A DNA stretch of 64,000 nt from Sphingomonas sp. 35-24ZXX. Lineage in GTDB: Bacteria; Pseudomonadota; Alphaproteobacteria; Sphingomonadales; Sphingomonadaceae. The translations under genes and the position numbers were made by a program. Below, one piece after another: positions 16,946-26,109 of this stretch (its first letter is position 1; every line of letters starts with the position of its first letter). The notes under the pieces were generated by a model. The model made no database searches. It had not been told where the DNA came from and saw nothing but the letters and a program-made list of their open reading frames with translations. Location of the stretch: assembly GCF_000786215.1 (NCBI RefSeq), contig NZ_JROG01000008.1, positions 186,001 to 250,000 on the forward strand, written 5' to 3'.

Positions 16946-16961
16946 CTAACGTTCACGTCAA
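16946..16961. promoter_or_regulatory. 16-bp palindromic operator candidate upstream of the third TonB receptor
   Basis: The sequence CTAACGTTCACGTCAA fits the palindrome TT(n)ACGT-NN-ACGT(n)AA with one mismatch at an end. It ends 45 bases before the receptor ATG. A near-identical element, TTAACGTAAACGTCAA, lies upstream of the acyl-CoA dehydrogenase at 49281-49296. A second small inverted repeat, GACGG/CCGTC (16962-16966, 16975-16979), abuts it. It resembles operators of MerR-type acyl-CoA catabolism regulators (LiuR-like); that link is from memory. Confidence 0.5.
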
Positions 16962-17006
16962 GACGGCAAAATGACCGTCATACAAGACCAACATCAGGAG
17001 AGAGAT

Positions 17007-19721
17007 ATGCCCAAGCGCTTCGGCAAGACCAGCCGTTTGTCCTTCATGCTTTCTGCAGGCCTCGTGGCCATGACCAGCCCGGCGCTGGCGCAGGAAGCGG
17101 CAGATGACCAGACCAATGACAGCAACACGATCGTCGTCGTCGCGCAGGGCCGCGAGCAATTGCTCTCCGATGTTCCGGTCGCGGTATCCGCGGTCAACGC
17201 CGAGACGCTGGAAAACACCGGCGCCAATGACATCCGCCAGCTCAACCAGGTGGTCCCCTCGCTGCTCGTGTCGTCGACCGGCAACGAAGCCAATGGTTCG
17301 GCGCGTATCCGCGGTATCGGTACGGTGGGCGACAACCCCGGCCTCGAAAGCTCGGTCGCGGTGTTCATCGACGGCGTCTACCGCTCGCGCTCGGGTATCG
17401 GCCTCAACGAACTGGGTGAAATCGACCGGGTCGAGGTTCTGCGCGGACCCCAGGGCACGCTGTTCGGCCGCAACGCTTCGGCAGGTCTGATCTCGGTCTA
17501 TTCGAAAAAGCCTGAATTCGAGTTCGGCGGCTTCGGCGAAGCCACCTATGGCAATTACGACAACATCCGCGTTGCCGGCGGCATCACCGGGCCGATCAGC
17601 GAAACGCTCGCGGCGCGTATGGACGGCGTATACGAAAAGCGCGACGGCTTCCTGCGGGACGTCACCAACAATGTCGATCTCGGCAACCGTGACCGGTATT
17701 TCGTCAAGGGTCAGCTGCTCTGGGAGCCGGTCGACACCGTCTCGTTCCGCTTCATCGCCGACTACACCAATCGTGACGAGCGCTGCTGCGGCGCGGTCTA
17801 TCTCGGCCGTGACTTCAACCCGCTGATCGGTGATCTCAACGAGCCGTCGACGCCTCTCACTCCATTGCAGGCAAACGGCAATAATATCATCAATGTGTTG
17901 CGCGACATGGGACAGCCACTGTCTTCGTTCAACAATCCGTTCAATCGTCAGACCTTCGTCACGCGTGGCCGGACCTATGATGGCAGCACGACCGACGGCG
18001 GTGTGTCGCTCGAAGTGAACTGGGATATGGGCGGAGCCAGCCTGACGTCGATTACCGGCTATCGCGAGTACAAGAACAGCCAGGCATCGGACACCGATTA
18101 CAGTGCTGTGGACATCTTGTACCGCGCCGATGACGAGGATGCCCAATTCCGTCAGTTCAAGACTTTCAGCCAGGAACTGCGCCTGCAGGGCGAAGCATTC
18201 GACGGTGCACTCGACTGGCTGGTTGGCGCCTATTATGCAGATGAAGACCTGACCGTGCGCGACAACCTGCGCTTTGGTTCGCAATATGGCCGATTTGCCA
18301 GTTGCCGCCTGGTTTCGGGCGCGTTGGGCGCGCTGTACTCCCCAGGTTCGGCAGGATGCCTTGCGGCCCGCCCGGCGTTGTTCGGTGCTGCTTCACCGCT
18401 TATCTATGCCGGGATCGACCGGCTGGACAGCATCAACGACAGAGGATCGCTCAGCGACCGCTATTTCCAGAACAGCCGCAACTATGCGTTCTTCACGCAC
18501 AACATCATCCACTTTACCGACAAGCTCGATCTGACGCTGGGTTTGCGTTATACCAACGAGCGCAAGCGTTTCACCGCTACCTTCAGCAATGACAACACTG
18601 CCTGCGTGCAGAATCAGGCTGCATTGAGCAGCCTGTTGACCAATCCGGCGCTGGCTGCCACGGCGGGTGGCATCATCGGCCTGTCCTGCCAGGGCAACTC
18701 GACGGCTGAACTGAACGGTGTCTCGATCAACGATCGCCGCAAGGAAAGCGAATTTACCGGCACCGCTGTCCTCTCGTGGAAGCCCATCGACGACCTGCTG
18801 TTCTATGGCAGCTTCTCGCGCGGCTACAAGGCAGGCGGCTTCAACCTGGATCGCTCCGCGCTCAAGAGCCCGATCCCGACCTTTGCTTCGGTCGGCGGTG
18901 CCCAGGCGCTGGTCCAGGGCCTGCAGTTCGATCCCGAATTCGTCGATGCCTATGAACTGGGCGCGAAATATTCGAGCGGACCTCTGACCATCAACGTCGC
19001 GTTGTTCCGTCAGGAGTTCGAGAACTTCCAGCTGAACACCTTCAACGGAACCGTGTTCCTGGTGCAGACGGTCAATGGCTGCACCGCCGATCTGGCTGGC
19101 GGTGACCGGGATCTCAGCGCCACGACCGGTCGCTGCGCTGCTGGCGACGTCAGCTACGGTGTCCGGGCCCAGGGTGTCGAACTGGAAGCATCGGTGCGTC
19201 CGGCGCGCGACTTCACCGTCAATGCGGGTCTCACCTATGCCAAGACCGAATATCGCGACAATCTGGTCGGCAACAAGAACGGTGCACCGCTCGATCCCGC
19301 TCTGCGCAAGCTGCCGGGCGACAATCTGTCGAACGCACCGGAACTCACCTTCACCGGTTCGATGGCCTGGACCCCCGATATCGGCGACAGCGGCCTGTCT
19401 GGCCTGGTCTATGTCGATACCCGCATGACCGAAGGCTACAACACCGGCTCTGACCTGTTCGGCCAGAAGGAACAGCCCAGCTTCGTGCTGGTCAACGCCC
19501 GCGTCGGCATCCGCGGTCCCGACCAGAAGTGGGCGGTCGAGCTCTGGGCGCAGAACCTGTTCGACGTGAACTACACGCAGGTTGCGTTCAACACGCCGTT
19601 CCAGGCCGGCACGACCAGTGCGCCGTTTGTCGATCCGCAGTTCCCCGGTGGTCGCCAGATCTTCTCGGCGTTCCTGGCCGAACCGCGGACGTACGGTCTG
19701 ACCCTGCGCGGACGTTTCTGA
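17007..19721 (+). CDS. TonB-dependent outer-membrane receptor
   Basis: A 904-residue receptor. The signal peptide (residues 1-29) ends ALAQE. A TonB-box-like segment (NTIVVVAQGRE) precedes a plug domain with SARIRGIGTVGDN, VEVLRGPQGTLFGRNASAG and LISVYSKKPEF. The barrel ends in YGLTLRGRF. The RNASAG-type plug is common in the large sphingomonad group of receptors for hydrophobic or aromatic-derived substrates; the ligand here is unknown. ATG 17007 has AGGAGAG eight bases upstream, so the in-frame extension to 16971 is rejected. A palindrome shared with the acyl-CoA dehydrogenase promoter lies just upstream, hinting at coupling to acyl-CoA catabolism. A hairpin terminator follows. Confidence 0.93.
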   Translation: MPKRFGKTSRLSFMLSAGLVAMTSPALAQEAADDQTNDSNTIVVVAQGREQLLSDVPVAVSAVNAETLENTGANDIRQLNQVVPSLLVSSTGNEANGSARIRGIGTVGDNPGLESSVAVFIDGVYRSRSGIGLNELGEIDRVEVLRGPQGTLFGRNASAGLISVYSKKPEFEFGGFGEATYGNYDNIRVAGGITGPISETLAARMDGVYEKRDGFLRDVTNNVDLGNRDRYFVKGQLLWEPVDTVSFRFIADYTNRDERCCGAVYLGRDFNPLIGDLNEPSTPLTPLQANGNNIINVLRDMGQPLSSFNNPFNRQTFVTRGRTYDGSTTDGGVSLEVNWDMGGASLTSITGYREYKNSQASDTDYSAVDILYRADDEDAQFRQFKTFSQELRLQGEAFDGALDWLVGAYYADEDLTVRDNLRFGSQYGRFASCRLVSGALGALYSPGSAGCLAARPALFGAASPLIYAGIDRLDSINDRGSLSDRYFQNSRNYAFFTHNIIHFTDKLDLTLGLRYTNERKRFTATFSNDNTACVQNQAALSSLLTNPALAATAGGIIGLSCQGNSTAELNGVSINDRRKESEFTGTAVLSWKPIDDLLFYGSFSRGYKAGGFNLDRSALKSPIPTFASVGGAQALVQGLQFDPEFVDAYELGAKYSSGPLTINVALFRQEFENFQLNTFNGTVFLVQTVNGCTADLAGGDRDLSATTGRCAAGDVSYGVRAQGVELEASVRPARDFTVNAGLTYAKTEYRDNLVGNKNGAPLDPALRKLPGDNLSNAPELTFTGSMAWTPDIGDSGLSGLVYVDTRMTEGYNTGSDLFGQKEQPSFVLVNARVGIRGPDQKWAVELWAQNLFDVNYTQVAFNTPFQAGTTSAPFVDPQFPGGRQIFSAFLAEPRTYGLTLRGRF

Positions 19722-19742
19722 TCCAGCAGGCAGTATAAGCAC

Positions 19743-19778
19743 AAAGGGCCCCGTTCGCAGCCGCGAGCGGGGCCTTTT
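19743..19778. terminator. Bidirectional hairpin terminator
   Basis: The arms AAAGGGCCCCGTTCGC and GCGAGCGGGGCCTTTT pair over about 15 positions, with a G-T wobble and one mismatch. There is a T run on the plus strand and an A run on the left arm giving T on the minus strand. It lies between the convergent TonB receptor and MFS gene and can serve both. Confidence 0.8.
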
Positions 19779-19788
19779 GCTGTCTGCG

Positions 19789-21006
19789 CTAAGCGCTTGC
19801 CTGGGCCTGACCGTGACGCGCGAGCGTGATCGTCAGCACGGCGACCGCGCCTGCCATCAGAGCGGCGGCCAGGATGAAGGGCGCTCCGGGAAACAGCAGC
19901 CCGGAATCGTCGGCATAGGCGGCGAACACCCCGGTCATCACCGGCGGGCCGATGATCGCGGTCAGGCTGATGACGCTGGCGATCGCGCCCTGCAGTTCGC
20001 CCTGCGCGTCTTCGGAAATGCGCGGGCTCATCAGCTGCTGCATCGCGGGAAAGCACATGCCCGGAACGCACCCGATGATCATGCCCAGAATCACCACCGG
20101 CGTGCTGGGTGCAAAGGCGAGGATCAGGAACGAGGGCACCGCGAAGGCCAGGCTCACCGTGGCGGTGCGCACCGGGCCGAAGCGCGCGATCATCCGGCCC
20201 GACAGCACGCCCTGGGTCAGCACCAGCAGGCTGCCGAACAAGGCCACCGTCATCCCGGTGATCGCGGGGGTCCAGCCGAACTTCGCCGTGCCGTAATAGG
20301 CCCAGACCGACAGCTGCGACTGGCTGGCGAGCTGCATCAGGAAGATCGCGGCCAGGCAGCCGATGACCAGCGGGATCCGCGCCATCCGCGCCAGGGTGCC
20401 GAACGGGTTGGAGCGGAACGGATCGAAGCGCCGCCGCCGCGCCGGATCGAGCGTCTCGTGCAGATTGGCGAGGCCGAACAGGACCCCCAGCATGCACAGC
20501 ACGGCTGCGGCGACGAACGGCAGCCGGTCACCGAACTGGCCGATCAGCCCGCCGATCGCCGGTCCCAGCACGAAGCCCGCTGCACCGGCTCCGCCCAGCA
20601 TGCCGAAGGCCGCGCCGCGGCGGTCAGGTGGAATGCTGTCGGCGATGCAGCTGTTGGCGGCGGCATAGCTGGCCCCCATGATCCCCGACACCAGACGCCC
20701 TAAAAACAGCCAGGTAATGTTCGGCGCGGCGGCCATCAGCGCGTAATCGACGCCCAGCAGCGCGAGTGTCCCCAGCAGCACCGGCCGCCTGCCGAACCGG
20801 TCGCTCAGCCCTCCGATGACGGGGGCGAAGAGGAACTGCATCGCGGCATAGGTGAACAGCAGCCAGCCACCCCAGGTCGCGGCGCGATCGATGCCCTCGC
20901 CGGTCAGCGTCTGGATCAGCGATGGCATCACCGGGACGATCAGCCCGATGCCGGCCATGTCGATGAACACGATCGAAGCCAGCACGATCAGGTTGCGATT
21001 GATCAC
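19789..21006 (-). CDS. MFS exporter, TetA-like (DHA1 group)
   Basis: A 405-residue, 12-helix transporter. Helix 1 shows IVFIDMAGIGLIVPVMP. The conserved loop between helices 2 and 3 is GGLSDRFGRRPVLL, followed by RLVSGIMGASYAAANSCIAD (motif of drug-proton antiporters) and GPAIGGLIG in helix 5. It is likely a proton-driven efflux pump for drugs or metabolites; similarity to TetA does not prove tetracycline export. The start is GTG 21006 (VINRNLIVL), supported by GGGAGGG seven bases upstream; an in-frame ATG at 21063 adds a segment unlike the family. The gene stands alone between a terminator and rlmE. Confidence 0.87.
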   Translation of the reverse strand: MINRNLIVLASIVFIDMAGIGLIVPVMPSLIQTLTGEGIDRAATWGGWLLFTYAAMQFLFAPVIGGLSDRFGRRPVLLGTLALLGVDYALMAAAPNITWLFLGRLVSGIMGASYAAANSCIADSIPPDRRGAAFGMLGGAGAAGFVLGPAIGGLIGQFGDRLPFVAAAVLCMLGVLFGLANLHETLDPARRRRFDPFRSNPFGTLARMARIPLVIGCLAAIFLMQLASQSQLSVWAYYGTAKFGWTPAITGMTVALFGSLLVLTQGVLSGRMIARFGPVRTATVSLAFAVPSFLILAFAPSTPVVILGMIIGCVPGMCFPAMQQLMSPRISEDAQGELQGAIASVISLTAIIGPPVMTGVFAAYADDSGLLFPGAPFILAAALMAGAVAVLTITLARHGQAQASA

Positions 21007-21114
21007 GGCACGCCCTCCCAGCAACAGGGAGATGAAAAGAGCGGCAACACCGACGTGCGTCAAGCCGGGCAGGCGCGATCTTCCGCGGACGGTGCTGCCC
21101 CGCCCCCGCTGGCG

Positions 21115-21882
21115 TTATTCCTCTTCGGAGCCTGTGTCTGCCGTGCGCCGCTTGCGGCCCTGCGCGACGACATACCATTCGTTGCTGCCCTTGCGGCTGG
21201 CAGGCGGCTTGGCGTGCTTGATCGTCTTGAAATGCTGCTTGAGCAGCGCGAGCAGGTCGTTGTCCGTGCCGCCTGCCAGCACCTTGGCAACGAAGGCTCC
21301 GCCCTCGGCCAGATGCTCGACGGCAAAATGCGCTGCCGCCTCGACCAGCCCCATGGTGCGCAGATGATCGGTCTGCTTGTGGCCCACGGTGTTGGCGGCC
21401 ATGTCGGACAGGACGAGGTCGGGCTGCGCCCCCAAGGCTTCGATCAGCCGATCGGGCGCATCATCCGCCATGAAATCCATCTGGAAGATGGTCACCCCCT
21501 CGATCGGGTCGACCGGCAGCAGATCGATGCCCACCACTGCCGCCTTGGGGTTGATGCGGCGGACGAGCTGCGCCCAGCCGCCTGGCGCGATGCCCAGATC
21601 GATCACGTGGCGGGCCTTGCGCACCAGCGCGAACTTCTCGTCGAGCTCGACCAGCTTGTAGACCGCGCGGCTGCGATAACCTTCCGCCTTGGCCTTGCGG
21701 ACATAGGGGTCGTTGAGCTGGCGTTCGAGCCAGCGGTTGGACGAGGCCGTGCGGCCACGCGCGGTCTTCACCCGCTGCTTGAGGCCATCGCCATAGCGGC
21801 CGCTGGCCTTGCGACGGCTGTCGCCCGGGATCTTGCCCCCGCCGTCCTTTCCGCCGCCGCTGCCTTTATCGTCGCCGCTCAT
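21115..21882 (-). CDS. rlmE: 23S rRNA (uridine-2552-2'-O)-methyltransferase
   Basis: A 255-residue SAM-dependent methyltransferase (RrmJ/FtsJ family) modifying U2552 of 23S rRNA late in 50S assembly. Residues 1-50 are a Gly/Lys/Arg-rich extension beyond the E. coli length. The core has YRSRAVYKLVELDEKF, the SAM motif VIDLGIAPGGWAQ, the catalytic Asp in LSDMAANTVG, and GGAFVAKVLAGG with the catalytic Lys. ATG 21882 overlaps the stop of the Ppx/GppA gene by 4 nt, an arrangement I know from other alphaproteobacteria. Confidence 0.93.
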   Translation of the reverse strand: MSGDDKGSGGGKDGGGKIPGDSRRKASGRYGDGLKQRVKTARGRTASSNRWLERQLNDPYVRKAKAEGYRSRAVYKLVELDEKFALVRKARHVIDLGIAPGGWAQLVRRINPKAAVVGIDLLPVDPIEGVTIFQMDFMADDAPDRLIEALGAQPDLVLSDMAANTVGHKQTDHLRTMGLVEAAAHFAVEHLAEGGAFVAKVLAGGTDNDLLALLKQHFKTIKHAKPPASRKGSNEWYVVAQGRKRRTADTGSEEE

Positions 21883-23138
21883 GCGCGGTGCTCCTGTCTG
21901 GTGCTGGTGACGCCGGGGACGGGGTGCGGGGCATCGCGGCCCATCAGCGCGCGCAAGATGCCCTCGCGGATGCCACGATCGGCCACGCCCAGCCGCACCG
22001 CGGGCCAGATGTCGAGAATCGATTCGAGAATCGCACAGCCCGCGACCACCAGATCGGCGCGTTCCTTGCCGATGCACGGCAGGTCGCGGCGCTGCTGCAG
22101 GCTCATTTCAGCCAGCCGTGTGCTGATCGCGCGCATCGATTCGGAGGGCACGATCAGCCCGTCGATCGCATCGCGGTTGTAGCAGGGCAGGTCGAGATGC
22201 AGGCTGGCGAGCGTCGTCACCGTGCCGCTGGTGCCCAGCAGCCGGCGTTCGGCATTGGGCAGATCGGGCAGGCGCGCGGCAAAATCGGCAAAGCCGTCCA
22301 TCACCCGGGTGCGCATCCGCGCATAGGCGGCGGCGCGCTCGACCGAATCGTCGGGATCGAACCGCTCGGTCTCGGTCAGGGTGACCACGCCCCAGGGCAC
22401 GCTTTTCCAGTCGAGAATATCGGGCACCGGGCCGGAGCTGTCGACCAGCACCAGTTCGGTGGATCCGCCGCCGATGTCGAAGATCAGCGCCGGGCCGTCG
22501 CCGGGCTCGAGCAGGATATGGCAGCCCAAGACTGCCAGCCGTGCTTCTTCTTCGGCGGTGATGATGTCGAGCACGATGCCGGTTTCGCGCCGCACCCGCT
22601 CGATGAAATCGGGGCCATTGGTCGCCTTGCGGCACGCCTCGGTCGCGACCGAACGCGCCAGCGCGACATGGCGGCGGCGCAGCTTGTCGGCGCAGATCGA
22701 AAGCGCAGCGACTGCGCGGTCCATCGCGGCATCGCTCAGCCGTCCGCTCTGGCCCAGGCCCTCGCCGAGCCGGACCACGCGCGAAAAGGCATCGACGACG
22801 ACAAAGCCGTCAGCCGCGGGCTTGGCGATCAGCAGGCGGCAGTTGTTGGTGCCAAGGTCGATCGCGGCATAGGCGCGGCGGGCATTCCAGCCGCCCCGGT
22901 CGTTCTTGTCGGCGCTGCGCGCACGCGGGCCGCTGGCGGGCTGCGCGCTGGAAGGGGTGTTGCCGGATTTGGATCCGGAAGGACCAGCGGCGGCGCCTGC
23001 CTGCCGTCTGCCTCGCTGTCTCGCCGCATTCCGGCCGTTCACGGCGGGTTTTGCCTGATTGCCGGAGACGGATCCGCCATCCTGGGGCGGGGTCACCTGC
23101 GGACCGGGCTGCGGCAACGGTGTGGGTCGCTCCACCAT
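21879..23138 (-). CDS. Ppx/GppA-family phosphatase
   Basis: A 419-residue ASKHA-fold hydrolase of exopolyphosphate and/or pppGpp. A low-complexity Pro/Gly/Arg-rich N-terminal extension of about 85 residues precedes the conserved core. The core motifs are AAIDLGTNNCRLLIA (phosphate 1), ARSVATEACRKATNG, IITAEEEARL, LIFDIGGGSTELVLV (phosphate 2) and LLGTSGTVTTLA. It is the single-domain form, lacking the C-terminal HD region of E. coli Ppx. It is coupled to rlmE by an ATGA overlap, joining stringent-response metabolism to ribosome modification. The extension raises doubt about the start, but no good internal start was found. Confidence 0.88.
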   Translation of the reverse strand: MVERPTPLPQPGPQVTPPQDGGSVSGNQAKPAVNGRNAARQRGRRQAGAAAGPSGSKSGNTPSSAQPASGPRARSADKNDRGGWNARRAYAAIDLGTNNCRLLIAKPAADGFVVVDAFSRVVRLGEGLGQSGRLSDAAMDRAVAALSICADKLRRRHVALARSVATEACRKATNGPDFIERVRRETGIVLDIITAEEEARLAVLGCHILLEPGDGPALIFDIGGGSTELVLVDSSGPVPDILDWKSVPWGVVTLTETERFDPDDSVERAAAYARMRTRVMDGFADFAARLPDLPNAERRLLGTSGTVTTLASLHLDLPCYNRDAIDGLIVPSESMRAISTRLAEMSLQQRRDLPCIGKERADLVVAGCAILESILDIWPAVRLGVADRGIREGILRALMGRDAPHPVPGVTSTRQEHRA

Positions 23139-23271
23139 GCCAAGTTGCTCTTTTTCTCATCCGGTGGTCCCGCGCAGCCAAAACGCCCGCACATCGCCGG
23201 TACTTGGGACCAAGGTTAGCCAATTTGCGATGAACGCGCAAGCGCGCCGCCCGATAGGCGCTTTTTGGGTC

Positions 23272-23300
23272 TTGACCGGTTTTGCCGACACGCCTATTTG
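23272..23300 (+). promoter_or_regulatory. Sigma-70-type promoter of tRNA-Gln
   Basis: A TTGACC -35 box (23272-23277) and a TATTTG -10 box (23295-23300) are separated by exactly 17 bases. Transcription would begin a few bases before the tRNA 5' end at 23313. Confidence 0.65.
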
Positions 23301-23312
23301 CCACGCCTCTAT

Positions 23313-23386
23313 TGCCCCTTCGTCTAATGGTAAGACCACGGACTCTGACTCCGTTAATCAAGGTTCGAATCCTTGGGGGGCATCCA
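23313..23386 (+). tRNA. tRNA-Gln (anticodon CTG)
   Basis: A full cloverleaf can be drawn. The acceptor TGCCCCT pairs with GGGGGCA, with a G-T pair at the inner end. The D arm contains TAATGGTAAGA. The anticodon stem is ACGGA/TCCGT around loop CTCTGAC, giving anticodon CTG (23345-23347). The T arm is CAAGG-TTCGAAT-CCTTG. The terminal CCA is encoded. It reads CAG codons. Confidence 0.95.
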
Positions 23387-23490
23387 TTCCCAGCCTTTTA
23401 CGCCATGCGAATCACTTGCCTGACCCGGTCCCACGCACCGGTGTGGGCTGCTGCCTTGGGTGCGGGCGCATGGGTGGATAGGGTTCGTCC

Positions 23491-24027
23491 ATGACATCAC
23501 CGATTCCCGAGGCGGTCACCGGTCTTCCCCCGGTGCTGCCACAGCGCTGCACATTGCTGGTGCTGGGCAGCCTGCCCGGCCGGGCCTCGCTGGCGGCGCA
23601 ACGCTATTACGCGCATCCGCGCAACCAGTTCTGGAGGTTGATGGAAGCGGCGACCGGCGAATCGCTGCAGGCGCTGGATTACCCCGAACGGCTGGCACAG
23701 CTGCGTGGCTGCGGGATCGGGCTGTGGGATGTCATTGCGTCGGCGCGGCGGGAATCGAGCCTGGATGCGGATATCCGCGCGGCGGTTGCCAACCCGCTCG
23801 CCAACCTGGTGGACAGGCTGCCCGATCTGCGCGCGATCGCCTGCAATGGTGCGCTATCGGCGGCGACCGCGCAGCGTCTGCTGGGCGGCCGCGATCTGCC
23901 CATCGTGGCGCTGCCGTCCAGCAGCCCGGCGTACACGCTTTCCTTTGCCGACAAGGCGCAGGCATGGCGAGCGCTGGCGGCCTTTGTCGAGAGGCCGCCA
24001 GGCCGCGGGGACGCGATTGCGGTTTAG
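23491..24027 (+). CDS. Family 6 uracil-DNA glycosylase superfamily protein (hypoxanthine-DNA glycosylase)
   Basis: A 178-residue monofunctional glycosylase. The motif GSLPGRASLAAQRYYAHPRN (26-45) is diagnostic of the UDG family 6 / DNA-deoxyinosine glycosylase group, with the catalytic Asn at N45 followed by FW. The second motif is the LPSSSPA block near residue 140. The family removes hypoxanthine arising from adenine deamination; little uracil activity is expected. The ATG at 23491 follows the tRNA by 104 bases. Its stop overlaps the convergent small gene by 4 nt. Confidence 0.87.
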   Translation: MTSPIPEAVTGLPPVLPQRCTLLVLGSLPGRASLAAQRYYAHPRNQFWRLMEAATGESLQALDYPERLAQLRGCGIGLWDVIASARRESSLDADIRAAVANPLANLVDRLPDLRAIACNGALSAATAQRLLGGRDLPIVALPSSSPAYTLSFADKAQAWRALAAFVERPPGRGDAIAV

Positions 24028-24200
24028 ATCCGCCCGCGCTTGGGGCCGAGGAAATACCAGGCGATCAGGCCGATCACCGGCAGGATCAGGATCAGCAAGG
24101 TCCACAGCAGCTTGGACACCATGCTGGCGCCGCTCGACCAGACGCTAAGAATCGCGATAATGTCGAGGATCAGGATGATGACGCCGAAAATATAGTCCAT
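24024..24200 (-). CDS. Small PLDc_N-type membrane protein
   Basis: A 58-residue protein with two membrane helices (about 4-22 and 31-51) and a KRGRI basic tail. The pattern KLLWTLLILILPVIGLIAWYFLGP matches the phospholipase-D-nuclease N-terminal domain that also occurs alone in small stress-related proteins. The function is unknown. The start is ATG 24200. It lies 34 bases from the end of the upstream zinc dehydrogenase gene on the same strand. Confidence 0.8.
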   Translation of the reverse strand: MDYIFGVIILILDIIAILSVWSSGASMVSKLLWTLLILILPVIGLIAWYFLGPKRGRI

Positions 24201-24234
24201 ATTGGGTCTCCGAAGGGGGTGGGAAGGGGCCAGA

Positions 24235-25404
24235 TCAGGGCTGCAGAACGACCTTGATCCATTCGTCCTGATGGTCGCGGAAATTGCGATAACCCCTGGC
24301 CGCATCGTCGAGCGGCAGGCGGTGGCTGATCAGGAAGCTGGGGTCGATGACGTCGCGCTCGATCATCTCGAGCAGCTCGCCGGTATAGCGGCGCACATGC
24401 GTCTGTCCGGTGCGCAGCTGCAGGCCTTTCTGCATCATCGCGCCCAGCGGAAACAGGTCCGCCTTGCCGCCATAGACGCCGGGGACCGAAACGCGTCCGC
24501 CCTTGCGGCAGGCCATGATCGCCTGGCGCAGCACATGCGCGCGGTCCTGTCCCATCCCGACCGTCTGCTTGATCTTGTCGGCGATATTGTCGACCGAAAA
24601 GCCGTGCGCTTCCATGCCGACCGCGTCGATCACCGCATCGGGGCCGACCCCGCCGGTCATCTGCTTGAGCGCATCGAGGATGTCGGTCTCATGGAAGTTG
24701 ACCGGCTCTGCCCCGAGGGTTTCTGCCATGGCGAGCCGACCCGGCACGCCATCGATTGCGATCACCCGCCCGGCGCCCTGCTGGAAGGCGCTGAGGATGG
24801 TGAACAGTCCGACCGGGCCGCAGCCCCAGACGGCAATGGTATCGCCCGGCGCAATCTCCGCGTTGAGTGCCGCCATCCAGCCGGTGGGCAGGATGTCGGA
24901 GAGGAACAGCAGCCGTTCGTCGGGAATATCCTCGGGCACGACCAGCGGCAGCACGTCGGAACAGGGGATGCGGACATATTCGGCCTGCCCGCCGGCATAG
25001 CCGCCGGTGAGATGCGAATAGCCGAACATGCCGGCCAGCGGATAGCCAAAGGCCTTTTCCGCCACCTCCTGATCTTCGACCGGGCAGCTGTTGTCGCAGG
25101 CACTGTAGCGCTGCTCGGAACACTGGAAGCAATGGCCGCAGAAGATGGTGAAGGGAACGACGACGCGCTGGCCGATGGTGAGCGTGCTCTCCCGGCCGAC
25201 ATCGACGACGCGGCCCATGAATTCATGGCCCAATATGTCGTCCTTCTCCACGCCGGGGATCACCCCATCGTACAGATGCAGGTCGGATCCGCAGATCGCG
25301 GTCGAGGTGACTTCGATGATCGCATCGCGCGGATTGACGATCTTGGGGTCGGGCATGTGGCGCACATCGATGTCGCCCTTGCCCTGAAAGGTGGCTGCTC
25401 GCAT
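24235..25404 (-). CDS. Zinc-dependent alcohol dehydrogenase (formaldehyde dehydrogenase-like)
   Basis: A 389-residue medium-chain dehydrogenase. Catalytic zinc ligands are in [11 protein letters not shown] and LGHEFMG. The structural zinc cysteines are in [20 protein letters not shown]. The cofactor site is [20 protein letters not shown], followed by [15 protein letters not shown], indicating NAD. It resembles the glutathione-independent formaldehyde/alcohol dehydrogenase subgroup often found beside SRPBCC proteins; the true substrate is not known. GAGGAAC precedes ATG 25404. It lies 41 bases downstream of the SRPBCC gene, probably co-transcribed. A separate glutathione-dependent enzyme is encoded at 58085. 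Confidence 0.88.
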   Translation of the reverse strand: MRAATFQGKGDIDVRHMPDPKIVNPRDAIIEVTSTAICGSDLHLYDGVIPGVEKDDILGHEFMGRVVDVGRESTLTIGQRVVVPFTIFCGHCFQCSEQRYSACDNSCPVEDQEVAEKAFGYPLAGMFGYSHLTGGYAGGQAEYVRIPCSDVLPLVVPEDIPDERLLFLSDILPTGWMAALNAEIAPGDTIAVWGCGPVGLFTILSAFQQGAGRVIAIDGVPGRLAMAETLGAEPVNFHETDILDALKQMTGGVGPDAVIDAVGMEAHGFSVDNIADKIKQTVGMGQDRAHVLRQAIMACRKGGRVSVPGVYGGKADLFPLGAMMQKGLQLRTGQTHVRRYTGELLEMIERDVIDPSFLISHRLPLDDAARGYRNFRDHQDEWIKVVLQP

Positions 25405-25445
25405 GGGGAGTTCCTCAAAATTTCAGTGGTGGGGCCGGCCCGGTG

Positions 25446-26063
25446 TCAGGCGGCGTCGGGGCGCATCTTCGCGGTGGCGATCTCGCCCGCCTCGATCAGC
25501 ATCTTCAGGCGCCTGAGGTCCCGCAACAGGCCCAGCTCCAGCGCCTCGGCCATCATCGCCTCGGTCTTGAGCGCCGAGCCAAAGTCCGGCGGGCGCACCG
25601 CCATCGTGACCTCGACAGCCATGCCCTTGGTGCCATTGTCGGTCAGCTTCAGCCGGCCATGCATGTCGGCAAAGCCTTCGCCTTCGGACCGCCAGGCGAT
25701 CAGCTCGCCCGGGCGCGTCGTCCCGATGCGGATCAGCATCGGAAGCGATGCCATGTCGCGCAATTCGGCAGGCGGCAGCAGCAGATCGGGCTGGTTGCCT
25801 TCGGGAAAGGGCAGGTATTCCAGCTTCGACCAAAGGTCGGCATTGGTCTGCCAGCAATCGATGATCTGCTCTGCGGTGGCGCGGATCGAGACGACCGCGC
25901 CGGTGACACGATAGCCATCGATATGCCGCGCGCGGCGCGCCGAGCGAGCCGGCGCGGCATCGCGCTGCCTGGAATCGGCCTGGCGGTTGTAGAAGAGGAC
26001 ACTGCCTGCGGCGGTGGCCAGCGTGGCGGCCAGTCCATAACGGGCCCAGTTGGCAAGGTTCAT
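25446..26063 (-). CDS. SRPBCC-fold (polyketide cyclase-like) membrane-anchored protein
   Basis: A 205-residue protein with one N-terminal hydrophobic helix (about residues 6-22), an Arg-rich segment (about 25-45), and an SRPBCC/START-like domain. The domain pattern is VSIRATAEQIIDCWQTNADL, then LEYLPFPEGNQ and a GELIAWRSEGEGFADMHGRL core. Proteins of this type bind hydrophobic ligands or act as cyclase-like accessory proteins. It is paired with the downstream zinc dehydrogenase. The start at ATG 26063 has AAGGAC ten bases upstream. Confidence 0.82.
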   Translation of the reverse strand: MNLANWARYGLAATLATAAGSVLFYNRQADSRQRDAAPARSARRARHIDGYRVTGAVVSIRATAEQIIDCWQTNADLWSKLEYLPFPEGNQPDLLLPPAELRDMASLPMLIRIGTTRPGELIAWRSEGEGFADMHGRLKLTDNGTKGMAVEVTMAVRPPDFGSALKTEAMMAEALELGLLRDLRRLKMLIEAGEIATAKMRPDAA

Positions 26064-26109
26064 GGCTTGCAAAGTCCTTGTCGGTTCGTTCCAGGATGCC
26101 CCCGATAGT

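Noticed and set aside
24235-25404. Calling the zinc dehydrogenase a second glutathione-dependent formaldehyde dehydrogenase
   Set aside because: It lacks the class III sequence features seen at 58085 and matches the separate formaldehyde/alcohol dehydrogenase-like group; the substrate is left open.
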